In this document: positions 1-11,076 of the stretch, piece after piece
Numbering within the stretch: position 1 is the first letter of the stretch
Layout: every line of letters starts with the position of its first letter
Assembly (NCBI GenBank): GCA_025345505.1
Contig: JANVCC010000269.1
Location: 226,641 to 290,640, forward strand
Source of the DNA: Todiramphus chloris collaris
Lineage: Eukaryota > Chordata > Aves > Coraciiformes > Alcedinidae
DNA: 64,000 nucleotides
Direction of reading: 5' to 3'
The notes under the pieces: generated by a model
The model's input: the letters and a program-made list of their open reading frames with translations, nothing else
What the model was told of the DNA's origin: nothing
Database searches by the model: none
Made by a program: the position numbers and the translations under genes

Positions 1-2639
1 GGATAGTCCTGCACTATCAGTTATGCAAGGACAAAGGTGAGAGACAATTAGTCAGATTAAGTCAAAACAGTGTCCAGACAGTTGCTTATGCCAGGGCTGG
101 ATGAGGCTTCATCAGATACTTCAACAGACAGTCCTGGAGGTTGCAGTGAGTTTCTGTTTTGTCTGAGGCCTAGAAGACACCACAGGTAATGCTTCTCTGA
201 TACATAACACACTTTGAGAAAGCAAAGGCATTTAGGATGTGAATATGATAGTGTGATATAGTTAGAGCAAAAATACTCCCAAGCAATATCACCAAACCAA
301 TAAACTAGAAAAAAGTAGTATCTACACAACTAGAAGATTTTAAGGCAGCAGCATACTCTAACCGAGCAGGTTGAAGAAACTGAGCTTGCCAGAAGCATCA
401 GCTAAACTGGAGGAGTGGAGAGGCCAGAGTGTCCTTGTACATGCTGCAGGAGAATCTTGTTGTCTCACAAAAGGTTACAGCCCTCATGGAAGGTGTATGA
501 GGCTCAGAAATGCATCTTATCTAAGCAGAACCTGAATAAGCACTCTCTAAAGCAAGGACCAGAACACAGAAATCCCACTTCTACCCTCTCCTTTATTCTC
601 TGTTATTCTGAGAACTGTATTTCTTGCTGCAAAGCAATTCCATTGCTGTAGCTGCACGCAGAACCATAGGTGGTTTGGGCATTCTCCTGAGACAGACTGC
701 TTGGAAGTCTCCAGCTACTCACCTAGACCTACCAAGCAGGATGTAGCTACTGGTGCTTGTTATATTGTCTGTAAGTAAGAGGAATAAAAGGAAAGTAAAA
801 AGCTACCTGACATCATGGAGAAACTGAGTCCAGGACATCTAACTTTCTGGGGTAGGGTTCCTGTGACAAGAGCTTTTATCACATAAAAAACAGGCTCTGT
901 CTCTAACTGGTTTTATTTGACCGCAGCCCAGTGCATGTGAGTAAGGGTCCATCACCATGATGGCTCGGGGTGGAGTTTAACCACTTCCTCATCCACCTCT
1001 GAACTGCAGTGGGGACAGGGTGTCTAAATCCTACTGATCTCCAAAGCCATGCAGGGGATGCTGCTCATGAGTTGGAGTAGACTGTACTTGAAAATGACAG
1101 CAATCTTTAATGGTAATATGCCTTCGGGAGGGTCCTATGAAATGTTAGTGCATAAAACTCAGGGAAATAATGACTTGGCCAAGTTCCAGGCCAGAGACTT
1201 CTGGAATAAACCACATCAGTCCCTGAAGGGACTGTGAGGTGCACTGGGACAGACCATGGCTCTCCTGCACTCACAGTGAGTCAGGAAGGAACACATTAGT
1301 GTCCTAGGTATTTCCACCAGTAGGTCTTTCCTGATGACTATGACTCCACTGTGAACAAGGTGAACTCCTGCTGTTCTTTCCTCCCTTGTCATTCTGACAT
1401 TCTTTCTGCTAAAGAAATCAGGTTTTGCTGGTCACAAGTTCCTGTTTTGCAACACTGTTGTGAGCTTATGATGAGAAAAGCAGGTAGACACAGAGTCTTA
1501 GGTGATACAAGTTTGACAGGTCTTGAGCAGCTGATAAGATCATGAGTTAGGTCTGCTTCTCTACTAGCATGACAGTGAATAAACCACAAAAATAGAGTGA
1601 AAATTCTGTCTTTCATGTCCCATTACATGTGTTTTTCTTCCCTTGTCTCCATGAGCAAGCTGTCTCTGACTTGAGCAGCTTTTCAATTAACTATTTCTGT
1701 TTTGCCCTAATGGTGCTTTAGTGATACCTGACATTCTCTCCAAACTACTTTACATAAATGTACACATATATACATATCTCCAGATAAAGGAAAGGAAATA
1801 AGGAACAAGGCAAAAATTATATCCTTAACAGTGTTTTATATTTGTATTGGGTCTGACTGAGCTGGAGTTAATTTTCCCTTTAGCAGCCCTCTCAGTGCTG
1901 TGCTTTGCATGGAGAGCTAGAAAGGTGCTGATAACACACCCATGTTGTGGCTACTGCTGGGCAGGGCTTGCACAGAACCAAAGATGGCTTTCAACATTCC
2001 CCCTGCAGTGGCATGGGGTGGACAAGTTCTTGGGAGGGGACACGACTGGGACAGGTGACCCAAACCAACCAAAGGGATATTCCATACCATATGACATCAG
2101 TTTAACAATAAAAGCTAGAAAAAGGAGGAGGAGGAGGGACATCAGAGTCCTCCAGAGTAATTGTTATGCGTTTGAAGTCCTGCTTCCCAGAAAAAGGGCC
2201 AAACATTGCCTCCTGATGGGAAGTAGAGAATAAAACTTTTTCTTCTGCTTCCGCACACAGCCTTGCTTTGTTTTTCATTAAACTGCCTTAGTCTTAATTC
2301 ACTAGTTTGATCTTATTTTATTCCCCCTGGTTCAGCTGAGAGGAGGTCCAGCTGATAGAGTGGCTGGGTGGGCAGCTGGCATCCAGCCAAGGTCAAACCA
2401 CAATATTCTAAAACATTTATGGCAGGGGTGTTTTTACTTTCCATCCTCTGTCTTCTGTAAAAGCATCAGATGTCTTCTTATGGTCAGAATTGAGATGACA
2501 GAAGATCAGAAGACTAAATCATCTTATAATTATTTTCTTTCACATGGTGGCAGTTGTCATCAAAACCAACTTCAGAGACAATTTTCGTAAAACAGATCTG
2601 TACTGCTAGGGTGACACATTGAGCCCCCACTTCACTTAC
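1..2639 (-). other. GAS7: Start of GAS7 intron 2
   Basis: This is intronic sequence downstream of the WW exon, running off the left edge. Apart from the solo LTR at 1843-2402 I see no repeat, RNA gene or exon. The next GAS7 exon should complete the WW domain and was not found. Confidence 0.75.
1843..2402 (+). mobile_element. Solo LTR, ERVL-like, 5-bp TSD
   Basis: The element begins TGTATTGGGTCTG and ends GGTCAAACCACA, and is flanked by a perfect 5-bp duplication ATATT (1838-1842 and 2403-2407). It shares U3 blocks with the LTR at 48792-49250, notably GCTGATAACACACCCATGTT and GATATTCCATACCATATGA. An AATAAA signal lies near 2230. A 5-bp duplication fits the ERVL class. It is antisense to GAS7, 237 bp from the exon 2 donor. 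Confidence 0.88.
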
Positions 2640-2760
2640 CATTTGTGAAGGTATTCACATAGTACCTTCGGCCCTGGGGAGACATATAGCTCTGCCAGCC
2701 GGGGGGAAGATGGCCATTCAAGGTATCTTCTCCTGTCTGAGGAGTTGCCTTTCTGGGTTT
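2640..2760 (-). CDS. GAS7: GAS7 coding exon 2 (WW-domain exon)
   Basis: Forty codons plus one base read in phase 0 from exon 1. The end of the exon reads PPGWQSYMSPQGRRYYVN followed by TFTN, which is the first tryptophan and the two-tyrosine strand of the GAS7 WW domain. The second WW tryptophan must lie in the next exon, outside the window. The donor is ATG|GTAAGT (GT at 2639-2638), phase 1. The acceptor is a pyrimidine-rich tract ending CTCAGCAG|AAACCC. A second AG three bases upstream would add one Gln. The first 18 residues, KPRKATPQTGEDTLNGHL, form a linker that resembles mammalian GAS7 only at its opening KP, so this segment is fast-evolving or lineage-specific. The exon lies between a solo LTR (237 bp to the left) and an old provirus (380 bp to the right). 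Confidence 0.92.
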
Positions 2761-3139
2761 CTGCTGAGAAAAGTGAAGGGAAAAAACAACAACCTATTAA
2801 GTTAATATTTAGATAATGTAAAGTCTAACCAGACATACATCTGGAAAGGAATCATGTAGTTTGGCATTCTAGAGATTGCAATACACCAAAGACTTTCAGT
2901 ACATTTCTCATCTCGTGTGTCCTAGCTTCATCCAGAATATGAAATTACCTTCCCTTGAAGCACTGGCTACACAGAACATCCCTTGGGATAGAAAAGAAAC
3001 TCCTCTGTATTTGATATCTCATAAGCATCTGGACTCGTCCAAGAAAATTACTCTCATTAAGCAGTAAAACGCAAAGCATAAAATAATCAAGCGTCTGAGG
3101 AAGAAACGTGTGCATCTGGCACTCATTTACTTTCATGTG

Positions 3140-3605
3140 TGTTGTCATTTAAAGGTGAAGAGGCTGAGTTGGGGGGACAGGTGGTAACCCCAGGACCCTG
3201 AGAAGTCAGAGGGCAGCTGTTACTCCTTCCCCTTCCCTGCCACACTACAGATAACAAGTAGACAGGGAGTTCTGGGGGCCTTTCCTTCCTGGGCTCTGGG
3301 AGCTGTGATGGCATCTCAGCATGGCTGGGCCTGACTCCACGTATGCCACACAATCCATTGCCATCTGCAAGAAGGTTTTGTATATAGTTCTATATCCTTC
3401 TTCCCTTAATTTTTTTTTTTCTGTTTTTATCCTGTTATTTATTATTTGTTATAGTCTTAACATCCAATTTTGGGTGAGGCATTTTTCTTTTTCCTTATTC
3501 CCCTTTTTATCCTCCCCTGGGAGGTAGGAGGGAAGGGGGCTAAAACAGAGAAATCCTGTTCTGTGTTTCATGTGGGCTTGCCCTGAGCCTTAAATGGAGA
3601 AAGGA
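3140..3605 (+). repeat. 5' LTR of the ERVL-like provirus
   Basis: It starts TGTTGTCATTT and pairs with the 3' LTR: both share the block around GGGGGGACAGGTGGTAA near the start and TGTTTCATGTGGGCTTGCC near the end. The precise 3' edge is uncertain by a few bases because the two copies differ there. It is about 270 bp longer than the 3' copy. Confidence 0.85.
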
Positions 3606-3609
3606 AAAT

Positions 3610-3627
3610 TGGCACCCAACATGGAGC
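3610..3627 (+). other. Primer binding site, tRNA-Lys type (decayed)
   Basis: TGGCACCCAACATGGAGC lies just after the 5' LTR. It is the Lys1,2-type site also seen intact at 49261-49278, with three differences (two G-to-A at CpG positions and one G-to-A near the end). Confidence 0.8.
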
Positions 3628-5240
3628 TCAAATACAGAGATTTATCTTTGTTTGAAGAACATTGGGAAATTTGAAAGACCAAAAAAAGAGTTTTCATAAT
3701 ATTTTTTCTCTGATGCATGATGTCTCATGCTTTTCTACACTTCTCTTTTATTTTGCTGATTTCACTGGTGTCCTACCATGTCTTCTTGGCAGTGATTAAT
3801 GCTGCAATGAGTTAAGAGTATGCCTGTGCACCTGTGGTATTACTTCATGAAAACTGTTACTATGTGAAATCATTCTGCTCCTTTCTCTGGGGATGGCTGG
3901 TATTATGTGGCATTACTATCTTTCTGTCTGAATGAATAGCTTATTGTTAGAGTTTTGCATGATAATGCTACCACCTGAAGACCCCCACCACCCCAGCCCA
4001 CAGCTCACGAGGGCAGGAACCCCTGAAGCAAACAAAAGCTCCACTGGTAGGCCCAACTTGCTCCATTCACCTCCTGCAGAAAGCATTTAAAGAAGTCAAA
4101 ATGACTGGCAAGAGGTGGTGATTCAGAGAAAGAAATAGGGGAAAACTCAGCTCAAGGTCAGAATCAGACTGAGCCAGAATCAGTAGACAGCAGTGACTCA
4201 TATACTGAAGTCATTGTTAGTACCATGCCTACGAAAGAGTTACGAAATGTAAGAAGTGATTATGGTTGTGGTGATGGTGAACACAATGACCTGGTTGTTG
4301 TGGTGCTGGGACACTGGGGCTGATACAATAAAGCTGGAGAACAAACAGGCCAGGCAACTAGATCATTAGCCAGAGATGGGGGCATTGACAAACAGACAGG
4401 GAGAAGAGGCGGCACCCACACTCTCTGGGGATGTCTGATAGCTGCTGTAAAAAATCAATATCCTTCTGAAGAGGATATGGTATGGTACCCTACTAAATGG
4501 AACACCACGGAAAAGGTCATCAAATCTCTGAGAGAGATGGAAGTCTGGGAAGTAATCTATGGTGATGGGCAAAACCCTTCAGATCCTGATGAACTGCCAT
4601 GATTTTGAAAAAGTTCATACAGTGTGCCCCTCCTACATACTCCCACACTTTGAGAGGAAGGATCTTTGGGGCAGAGGGTGAAAACCCCCTGTCTGTCATT
4701 TTCTAACCACCTCAGGCAATTTGAAGACAGTGTCTCTCAACAGGTTTTGGTCTCAGACATATAGAAAATGACTGAGGAGTTAAAGGGGCTGAAGGACTTG
4801 GTGTCCAGGATGGAGAAAGGGAATAATAGCCATCCTTCTTCTGAACAGATCTATATTTCAGACATTAGAGAAGACACCCTCCTAGGAGACGAGATCAAGT
4901 CAGGCAGGATACAACGCAAGGTTCTCTGGGGCACACCCTGTGTGACTATGGTGAGGACTTGGATAGATGGCAAGGCAAACCCACCAGTGCTCTTCGTGCA
5001 AGAGTATGGGATTTGCAAGGTGACACCACTAGCAAGAATTTTCCCAGGAGGATGGCTTCTCCAGACTCCCAAGAAAGTTCTGCTGGCCCAAGCAGATGGT
5101 TCTGCCCACTATACAAACCCCTCCATCAATCCTGTGCACTATGCTCAGAAGTAGAGGAGTCCTGACTTCAGCCAGGCAGAGGAAAAGGATAATTGAGTTT
5201 ACTGGACTGTGTGGATTCAAAGGCTTGGCACATTAAAAGC
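3628..5240 (+). pseudogene. gag region of the ERVL-like provirus
   Basis: The leader around 3720-3810 encodes a strongly hydrophobic stretch in one frame (FILLISLVSYHVFLAVINAA). The clearest gag-like block is open from about 4330 to the TGA ending at 4603 and includes KNQYPSEEDMVWYPTKW. The segment near 4300 (CTGGGACACTGGGGCTGATA) matches the gag motif DNA near 50345 in the related element, which supports the gag call. Later frames (4768-5154 and 4959-5165) are partly open and may come from the nucleocapsid. The reading frame is interrupted repeatedly, so no protein is expected. Confidence 0.7.
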
Positions 5241-5317
5241 AGAGAGGCACAATGCACCCTAATACCATTGAATCATAGAGGAGCAGATCCCTCATCATCT
5301 CTGGAGTCACAGGAGGG

Positions 5318-6400
5318 TTGCAAGAACTGAATGTTCTAGAGGTTGAAATGAGACAAACTGTGAATGACTGGGAGACACACCCTACAGTGACTGTCCCAGA
5401 TTCTCTGTGCCTTTTTGGCATAGACTTTCTGTGGAAGGGGTACTTCAAGGACCCAAAAGGGCTTAAGCGGGCTTTTGGTGTAGCAGCTGTGGAGACTGAA
5501 GGCAATAACTGTCCGTCTACCCCATGTGACCTCTCAGATGACCCTTATGTAGTGGTCCTGATGAGGGTGGAGGGTCAGCAGGTACCAACTGCTTCTCTTA
5601 CAGTACATTGTTAGCAACACCAGACCAACAGAGACTCCCTGCTCCCCATACATAAACTGATTTGTCAACTAGAGACTCAAAGAGTTTTCAGCAAGACTCG
5701 CTCATCCTTCAACAGCCAAATATGTCCAGTGAAGAAGCCTTATGGGGAATGGAGGTTAACTGTGGACTATTGTGGCCTGAATGAGGTTATGCCACTAAGT
5801 GCTGGTGTGACAGATTTGCTGTAGCTCCAGTATGAACTGGAGTCCAAGGCAGATAAATGGTATGCTACCATTAGAGTGCAGGCCACAGTCTGCTTTCACC
5901 TGGAGGGGCACCCAGTACACCTGAAATTGACTGCCCCAGGGGTGTAAGCACAGCCTGACTATCTGCCATGGACTGATTTAGACTGCCCTGGAGAAGGGTA
6001 GAGCTCTGGACCATCTGCAGTACATCAACAACATCATTGTATGAAGTAGTACAGCAGAGGAAGTCTTTGAGAAAGGCAAGAGAATAATCAATATTTTGTT
6101 GAAAGCTGGCTTTGCCATAAAGAGAAGCAAGGTAAAGGGACCTGTGAGAGAGATAAAGTTCCTGGAAATTAAGTGGCAAGATGGGTGCCACTAGATCCCT
6201 ATGGACATTGTTAATAAGACAGCAAATATGTTGCAACCCACTAACAAGAAAAAGATACAAAGCTTCTTAGGTGTGATGGTGTTTCGGGGAATGCACATTC
6301 CTGGATATAGTCAGATTGTGAGACCCTTCTATGAGGCGACCCAAAAGAAGAACAGTTTTAAATGGGGCCCTGAACAACAAACGGCCTTTGAACAATAAAA
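5318..6400 (+). pseudogene. protease to reverse transcriptase remnant (pol)
   Basis: A frame open from 5318 to 5614 carries the protease-RT linker (GIDFLWKGYFKDPKG). RT follows, with WRLTVDYCGLNE near 5752 and, at 6021-6032, YINN where retroviral RTs have YxDD: both catalytic aspartates read as Asn. A stop (TGA, 6041-6043) follows shortly after. The thumb/connection part is open at 6201-6398 and includes KKIQSFLGVMVFRGMHIPGY. The segments are broken by stops, so this is a dead RT. Confidence 0.85.
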
Positions 6401-7375
6401 CAAGAGATAGTTCATGCCATAGCCTTGGGACCTGTCCAAACAGGACAAGAGATTAAGAACATGCTCTACACTGCAGCTGGAGAAAATGGTCCTACATGGA
6501 GCCTTTGTCAAAAAGCACCAGGGCAGAGTTGAGGTCACCCCCTCAGATATTGGAGTTGGGGATATAAAGCCTCAGGGGCTAATTATACTCCAACAGAAAA
6601 GGAAATATTGATTGTCTATGAAGGAGTTTAAGCTGCTTCAGAGGTAACTGGTATAGAGCACAGCTCCTCCTGGCACCCCAACTGCCAGTCCTGGGATAGA
6701 AAATTAAAGGGAAGGTCTCATCTACACACCATACCACCGATGACACCTGGAGTAAGTGGAACACCCTGAAAACCCAGTGAGCTCAACAAGGGAGCCCCAA
6801 TTGCCCAGGCATAGTGGAATTGATCATGAACTGGTCAGACGGTACAGACTTTGGAATGCCACCAGATGAGACAGCGACTCGTGACAAGGAAGCCCCACCG
6901 TATAATGAATTCTCAGATACTGAGAAGAAATTTTCTCTGTTCATTGATGGAACTTGCCATCTTGTAGGAAATCAGTGGAGGTGGAAAGCTGCTGTTTGGA
7001 GTCCTACACGGTGAGTTGCAGAAGAGGCTGAAGGAGAAGGTGAATCAAGCCAATTTGCAGAGATAAAAGCCATCCAGATGGCCCTGGACATTGATGAATG
7101 GAAGAAATATCCATTACTTAACCTCTACATTGACTCATGGATGGCAGCAAATGCCTTCTGGGGGTAGCTAAAAAGATAGCAATAGGAAAACTGTCAGCAC
7201 AGAGAGAAGCCTATTTGCCTGGCTAGATACACTAAGGGTAAAGGTACAGAACACAGATTGCCATGTACCTAAAAGCCAGGCCACTGAAGAACACCAACAC
7301 AACCATCAGGTAGACCAGGTAGCTAAAGTCTTCCAAACAGATTTGGACTGGGAGCACAGCAGTGAACTGTTTCTA
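6400..7375 (+). pseudogene. RNase H domain remnant (pol)
   Basis: The best frame is open at 6814-7014 and contains KKFSLFIDGTC, whose Asp codon at 6946-6948 is the first catalytic Asp of RNase H. A TGA ends that frame at 7014. In the same frame LYIDSWMAANA follows (Asp codon 7132-7134, a second catalytic position). The RT-RNase H tether lies at 6400-6800 and has stops. Confidence 0.82.
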
Positions 7376-8580
7376 GCTTGGTGGGTCCATGACACTTCTG
7401 GTCACCAAGGAAGAGATGCCACATACTGGGCATCTGTGGATGCTGAAAAGCTGCTAGCAGAGGAATTTTCCTAGGTTCTCACAATATTCTGTGAGAACCC
7501 TGCCTTTCTCACACGTGTTATGAGAAACAGTAGGACGGTTTTGTAAACTAGACTAGCACATGGTGTTTCGATAAGTTTTGTTTATGGTACATTGTAAAAA
7601 TATTTTGAAATAGGTGCTGTAGGACTTTAACCAATCATCCTAGGAGATGGGTGATTACTGACCAATCGCCCTATGGGGCTGGGGTATAAAAATGGGGTTG
7701 TAAATTAATAAAGTTGCTTCTTTTGCCTGCTCTTGCTGAATTTATATGTTGCTGCGTCTCTCCGCTTCCGGCATAAACAGCGACAGGCATCTTGTGACTG
7801 AGAGGTGGTTTTAACTATGGACACTATTGTGCAGGTTATCCACGACTGCAACATGTGCTGCAATAAGGCAAGCCAAACAGATGAAATCTTTGTGGTATGG
7901 GGTGGGAGGTCACTGAAATTGAGGCCTGGCAAATTGATTACATCACACTCCCTCAAACTTACAAGGGTAAGCACTACGTACTGACAATGATGGAAGCAAG
8001 CACTGGATGACTGGAGACAAACCCTGTGCCTCATGCCACTGACAGTAATACTATTCTGGGCCTTAAGAGGCAAATCTTGTGGTAGCATGGTACCCCACAG
8101 CAGAATGAATCAGACAATGGGACCTATTTCAGAAACAACATTATAGGCAACTGGGCCATAGAGCATGGTATTGAGTGGATGTATCATATCCCCTATAATG
8201 CACCAGCCTCCAGGAAAACTGAGTGCTACAATGGTTTGCTGAAAACCACCCTGAAAGCAATGGGTGGTGGGACTTTCAGAAATTGGGACAAACATTTGCC
8301 ACAAGCCACCTGGTTGGTTAACACCAGAGGATCTGTCAACTGAGACAGTCCTCCCCAGTCAGACTCGTTGCATATAGTAGGAGGGGATGCAGTCCTTGTT
8401 GTTTGTGAGAGGAATCTGTTGGGGAAAATGGTGTGGGTCTCTCCTGCTTCAGGAGGGGACAAACCCATCCATGGGGTTGTTTCTGCTAAAGGCCCTAAAC
8501 ATACTTGGTGAGTAATGCAAGAAGGTAGTGAAGTCCACTGTATACCACAAAGAAATTAACTCTGGCTGAGAAAATTTAAT
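7376..8580 (+). pseudogene. Integrase remnant, split by a solo LTR
   Basis: The zinc-binding domain starts before 7429 with the His pair (HDTSGHQGRD), is cut by the LTR at 7435-7785, and resumes after the duplicated GGCATC with the Cys pair (HDCNMCCNKA, near 7840). The catalytic core keeps all three acidic residues in one frame: Asp 7936-7938, Asp 8113-8115 and Glu 8221-8223. The last two are 36 codons apart, the DD35E spacing of retroviral integrases. A C-terminal part continues to about 8580. In-frame stops, for example TGA near 8008, inactivate it. Confidence 0.88.
7435..7785 (+). mobile_element. Solo LTR, ERVK-like family A, copy 1, 6-bp TSD
   Basis: TGTGGATGCTGAAAAG to AAACAGCGACA, 351 bp, with a perfect 6-bp duplication GGCATC (7429-7434 and 7786-7791). 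It has a TATA-like TATAAAAA near 7685 and an AATAAA at 7707-7712, so it is in plus orientation. Two more copies lie at 11550 and 16253. A 6-bp duplication is typical of class II (ERVK) integration. It sits inside the integrase of an older provirus. Confidence 0.93.
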
Positions 8581-8883
8581 TTCATGTCGTATAATAAGTA
8601 CTGTATAATAGTCATAAGTTTTAAAAGCTTCCTTTCTGGACAGAAATGTGGCATCCAAGAGCTCCAGGATGAACCCACAGCATGTTCTGATGAAGTCTAT
8701 ACCACCTCTCCATCCAAAAGAATTGCTCCCAATTCCTGCCTCACTAGAAACACAACCTGCACCATCCTGTCCTGAGAGGATGAATGATGACCTGCAACCT
8801 GGACTCCACAGATTGTTGTACAGAGGCAGTTCCTGACTTGATGAATCAGTGTGGCAGGAAATGGTACTGAATAAGGGGTGGAA

Positions 8884-9077
8884 TGTTGTGTTTTAATGGT
8901 GAAAAGACTGAGTGGGGGGGACAGGTGGTAAACCAGGGACTGTGAGGAGTCAGCAGGCAGTTGTTATACCCTTCCCTGCCCTGTTTATCCTTCCCTGGAA
9001 GGGATGAGGGAAGGGGGACAACAGAGAGAAATCCTGCTCTGTGTTTCATGTGGGCTTGCCTTGAGCAAATGGAGATA
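8884..9077 (+). repeat. 3' LTR of the ERVL-like provirus, internally deleted
   Basis: It starts TGTTGTGTTTTAATGG, directly after the purine-rich tract AAGGGGTGGAA (8873-8883), the polypurine tract. It aligns to both ends of the 5' LTR but lacks about 270 bp between CCCTTCCCTGCC and TTTATCC. It ends at the ATGTG duplication (9078-9082). Confidence 0.85.
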
Positions 9078-9082
9078 ATGTG

Positions 9083-11076
9083 AATATACTGGTGGGTCAA
9101 AAGCACTAGTCATGGAAGTGTTGCCTCCATTTAATTTACAGGGGCATGATCCCCTTCAGACATTTTTAAGAAGAAGCACCGCAGAGCCATATTGCCTATA
9201 GGACTAGTGTGCTAAAGTAATTATCAGTATGCTGATTATATGCTAATAATGCATGTAATTAGTGATTCATACATTACTGACCTAGATGTAATCTGGATCC
9301 ATAACATCTAGATACATGTTCATTAGGATCCAGATTACTAGGAGTGCTCCAGATGGTTAGGAACAGCAGGAGATGAGCATCATGCTGTCATTTGCTCTCC
9401 TGGAACACTCACAGCTGCTTATAGGGGTTCACTGCAACTTTAGCTGTACATCTCTTTACCAACTTAGTTGCAAGCTTCAGTGCAGGTTCAGTGTGCAAGG
9501 AAAAGAAAGAGGGGAAGTTGAAGTGCTGAAAGAGATGAAGCTGAATTATCCACACTACACTGAATCACCTGGGCTATTTCTCTCTTCCAAGTAGGTTTGG
9601 TGGTTCCTTGGTAGTTTACAATTTATAGCAGCTACTTGATGTGAGACTGGCAAAGAGGGATTCATCTCAAAGGAGGCATGAACCCTGTCTGGTCCCTTTA
9701 ACCAGGAACACTGAATAAGGCAAAAGTAGAGAGATAAGATGCATGGCCATCTGCAGAGCTGCAGCTATGAACCCAACAGCCTCCTCCTAGCTCACATCCA
9801 GAGAGCTCCACTTTGCCTTTCCAGATTCCCTAAGGCAAACCAGACATGCGATGGACAAATTTTTTCTTTGTTTGCATTGCCTTCAAAGGAAGAAATATAA
9901 AAAAACAAGAAAAAACTTGTGAAATTTAATTATTTATTCAATGGACGCTACTCTCTAGCCAGGAAATGCCTTCCAACAGAGTTGGGGACAGTTCTGAAGT
10001 GACTGCATTAATTTCATAAGCAGCCACCTCCACAGGACAGGCAGAGTTTCAGCATCTAGCTGCATATAATACTCAAACATTGACAGACATATGAACAGTA
10101 CCATTAGAAAGAAACCTGTGATGTGTACTTCTCCTACACCTTCAGTCTCTGAGTGAAATTCCAACGCTGTTCCAACCCAGTAAAAAAGGGAAGTTTAATG
10201 GAGTTGGAACAAGAAGTCTATTTTATATTTCTTTTCAGTTTCAGAAAACTCTGATTACAGTGGCTCTCAAGAAGTACTGAACTCAGGAATGATCTTGCAT
10301 TCATGCCTCATTAACCGTACTTGCACAGACAGGTCACAGGCTGCAAGGCAGCGATATGGACCCAAGGCCAATGTGAGATGAATATTGTCTCACCACTGCA
10401 GCACAGATGGAGTCTATGCTGGTTCAGATTTTAGCTCCTCTCCTTGAGCAGAAATACAGACTGGGAGACTCAGCTGGCCCAATGTGAACTGAACAAGTTA
10501 GCTCAGGAGATACAAAGGTATTCTACAGGGTGTATAAATCATTCTCTGCATGCCAGTGGCTAGCAGGGTGGTATGAGAGAATTAATCAGGGTGTCTGCCA
10601 TCTATTCCTATCCCCTGTGTTTCTGGTCTTTAAGGTTTAATCAAATCAATTTGCAGTTCCACTCACCCTACTGTACATGTGAGTAAGCAGAAGCTTTCAC
10701 AGTTTATGTTACTATTTGTTTGGTTTGGGTTTTTTTTCTGATGTCAGCTTAGGATGCAAGTGAAAATTTCTCTTACACATTAGCCTGCCCAAAGGTACAT
10801 TGTAATGGCAAAGGAACATTGTAAAGGTTCTCATTAGTGTTATTACTATTCTATTGTCTAGAAATGCACTAAATGAAGTTCTTGTCTTACATGGCACTGA
10901 AACACCTCTCTGTTTCATACAGATTTCCACGAAAGCTTTGAATGCTAGTAAAGAAAACATGAATATCACAGAAAAATTGTTATCCCAGTTGTATCTCTGG
11001 GTTATCTGAGGAGCTTTCCAACATGATATGTGTTGTCTCACTATGCAATTCCACTTATAATATGGCTCCAACAACC
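9083..11076. other. Intronic DNA between provirus and CR1
   Basis: Apart from the hairpin at 9288-9338 I see no gene, recognisable repeat or RNA here. Confidence 0.6.
9288..9338. repeat. Inverted repeat / hairpin with 13-bp perfect arms
   Basis: GTAATCTGGATCC (9288-9300) is answered by its exact complement GGATCCAGATTAC (9326-9338). The 25-base loop itself contains AACAT and ATGTT in inverted order, so the hairpin can extend. No transposon ends or target duplication are evident. Confidence 0.75.

Larger units (their letters stand above)
3140..9077 (+). mobile_element. ERVL-like provirus, nearly full length, decayed, carrying a nested solo LTR
   Basis: Two related LTRs (3140 to about 3605, and 8884-9077) bracket an internal region in the order primer binding site, gag, protease, RT, RNase H, integrase. 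A perfect 5-bp duplication ATGTG flanks the whole (3135-3139 and 9078-9082). The internal frame is broken by many stops and shifts. No envelope gene is seen between integrase (ending near 8580) and the 3' LTR, as is usual for ERVL. It is antisense to GAS7. A younger solo LTR interrupts it at 7435-7785, so the provirus was in place before that insertion. Confidence 0.9.

Noticed and set aside
57..329. Minus-strand frame ending in SSSPG, considered as the next GAS7 exon
   Set aside because: The short similarity is not accompanied by the expected second WW tryptophan (ETTW-type start) or a matching phase-1 acceptor.
8580..8883. Envelope gene between integrase and the 3' LTR of the provirus
   Set aside because: The gap is about 300 bp, with no signal peptide, transmembrane or surface-unit features. 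Lack of envelope fits the ERVL type.
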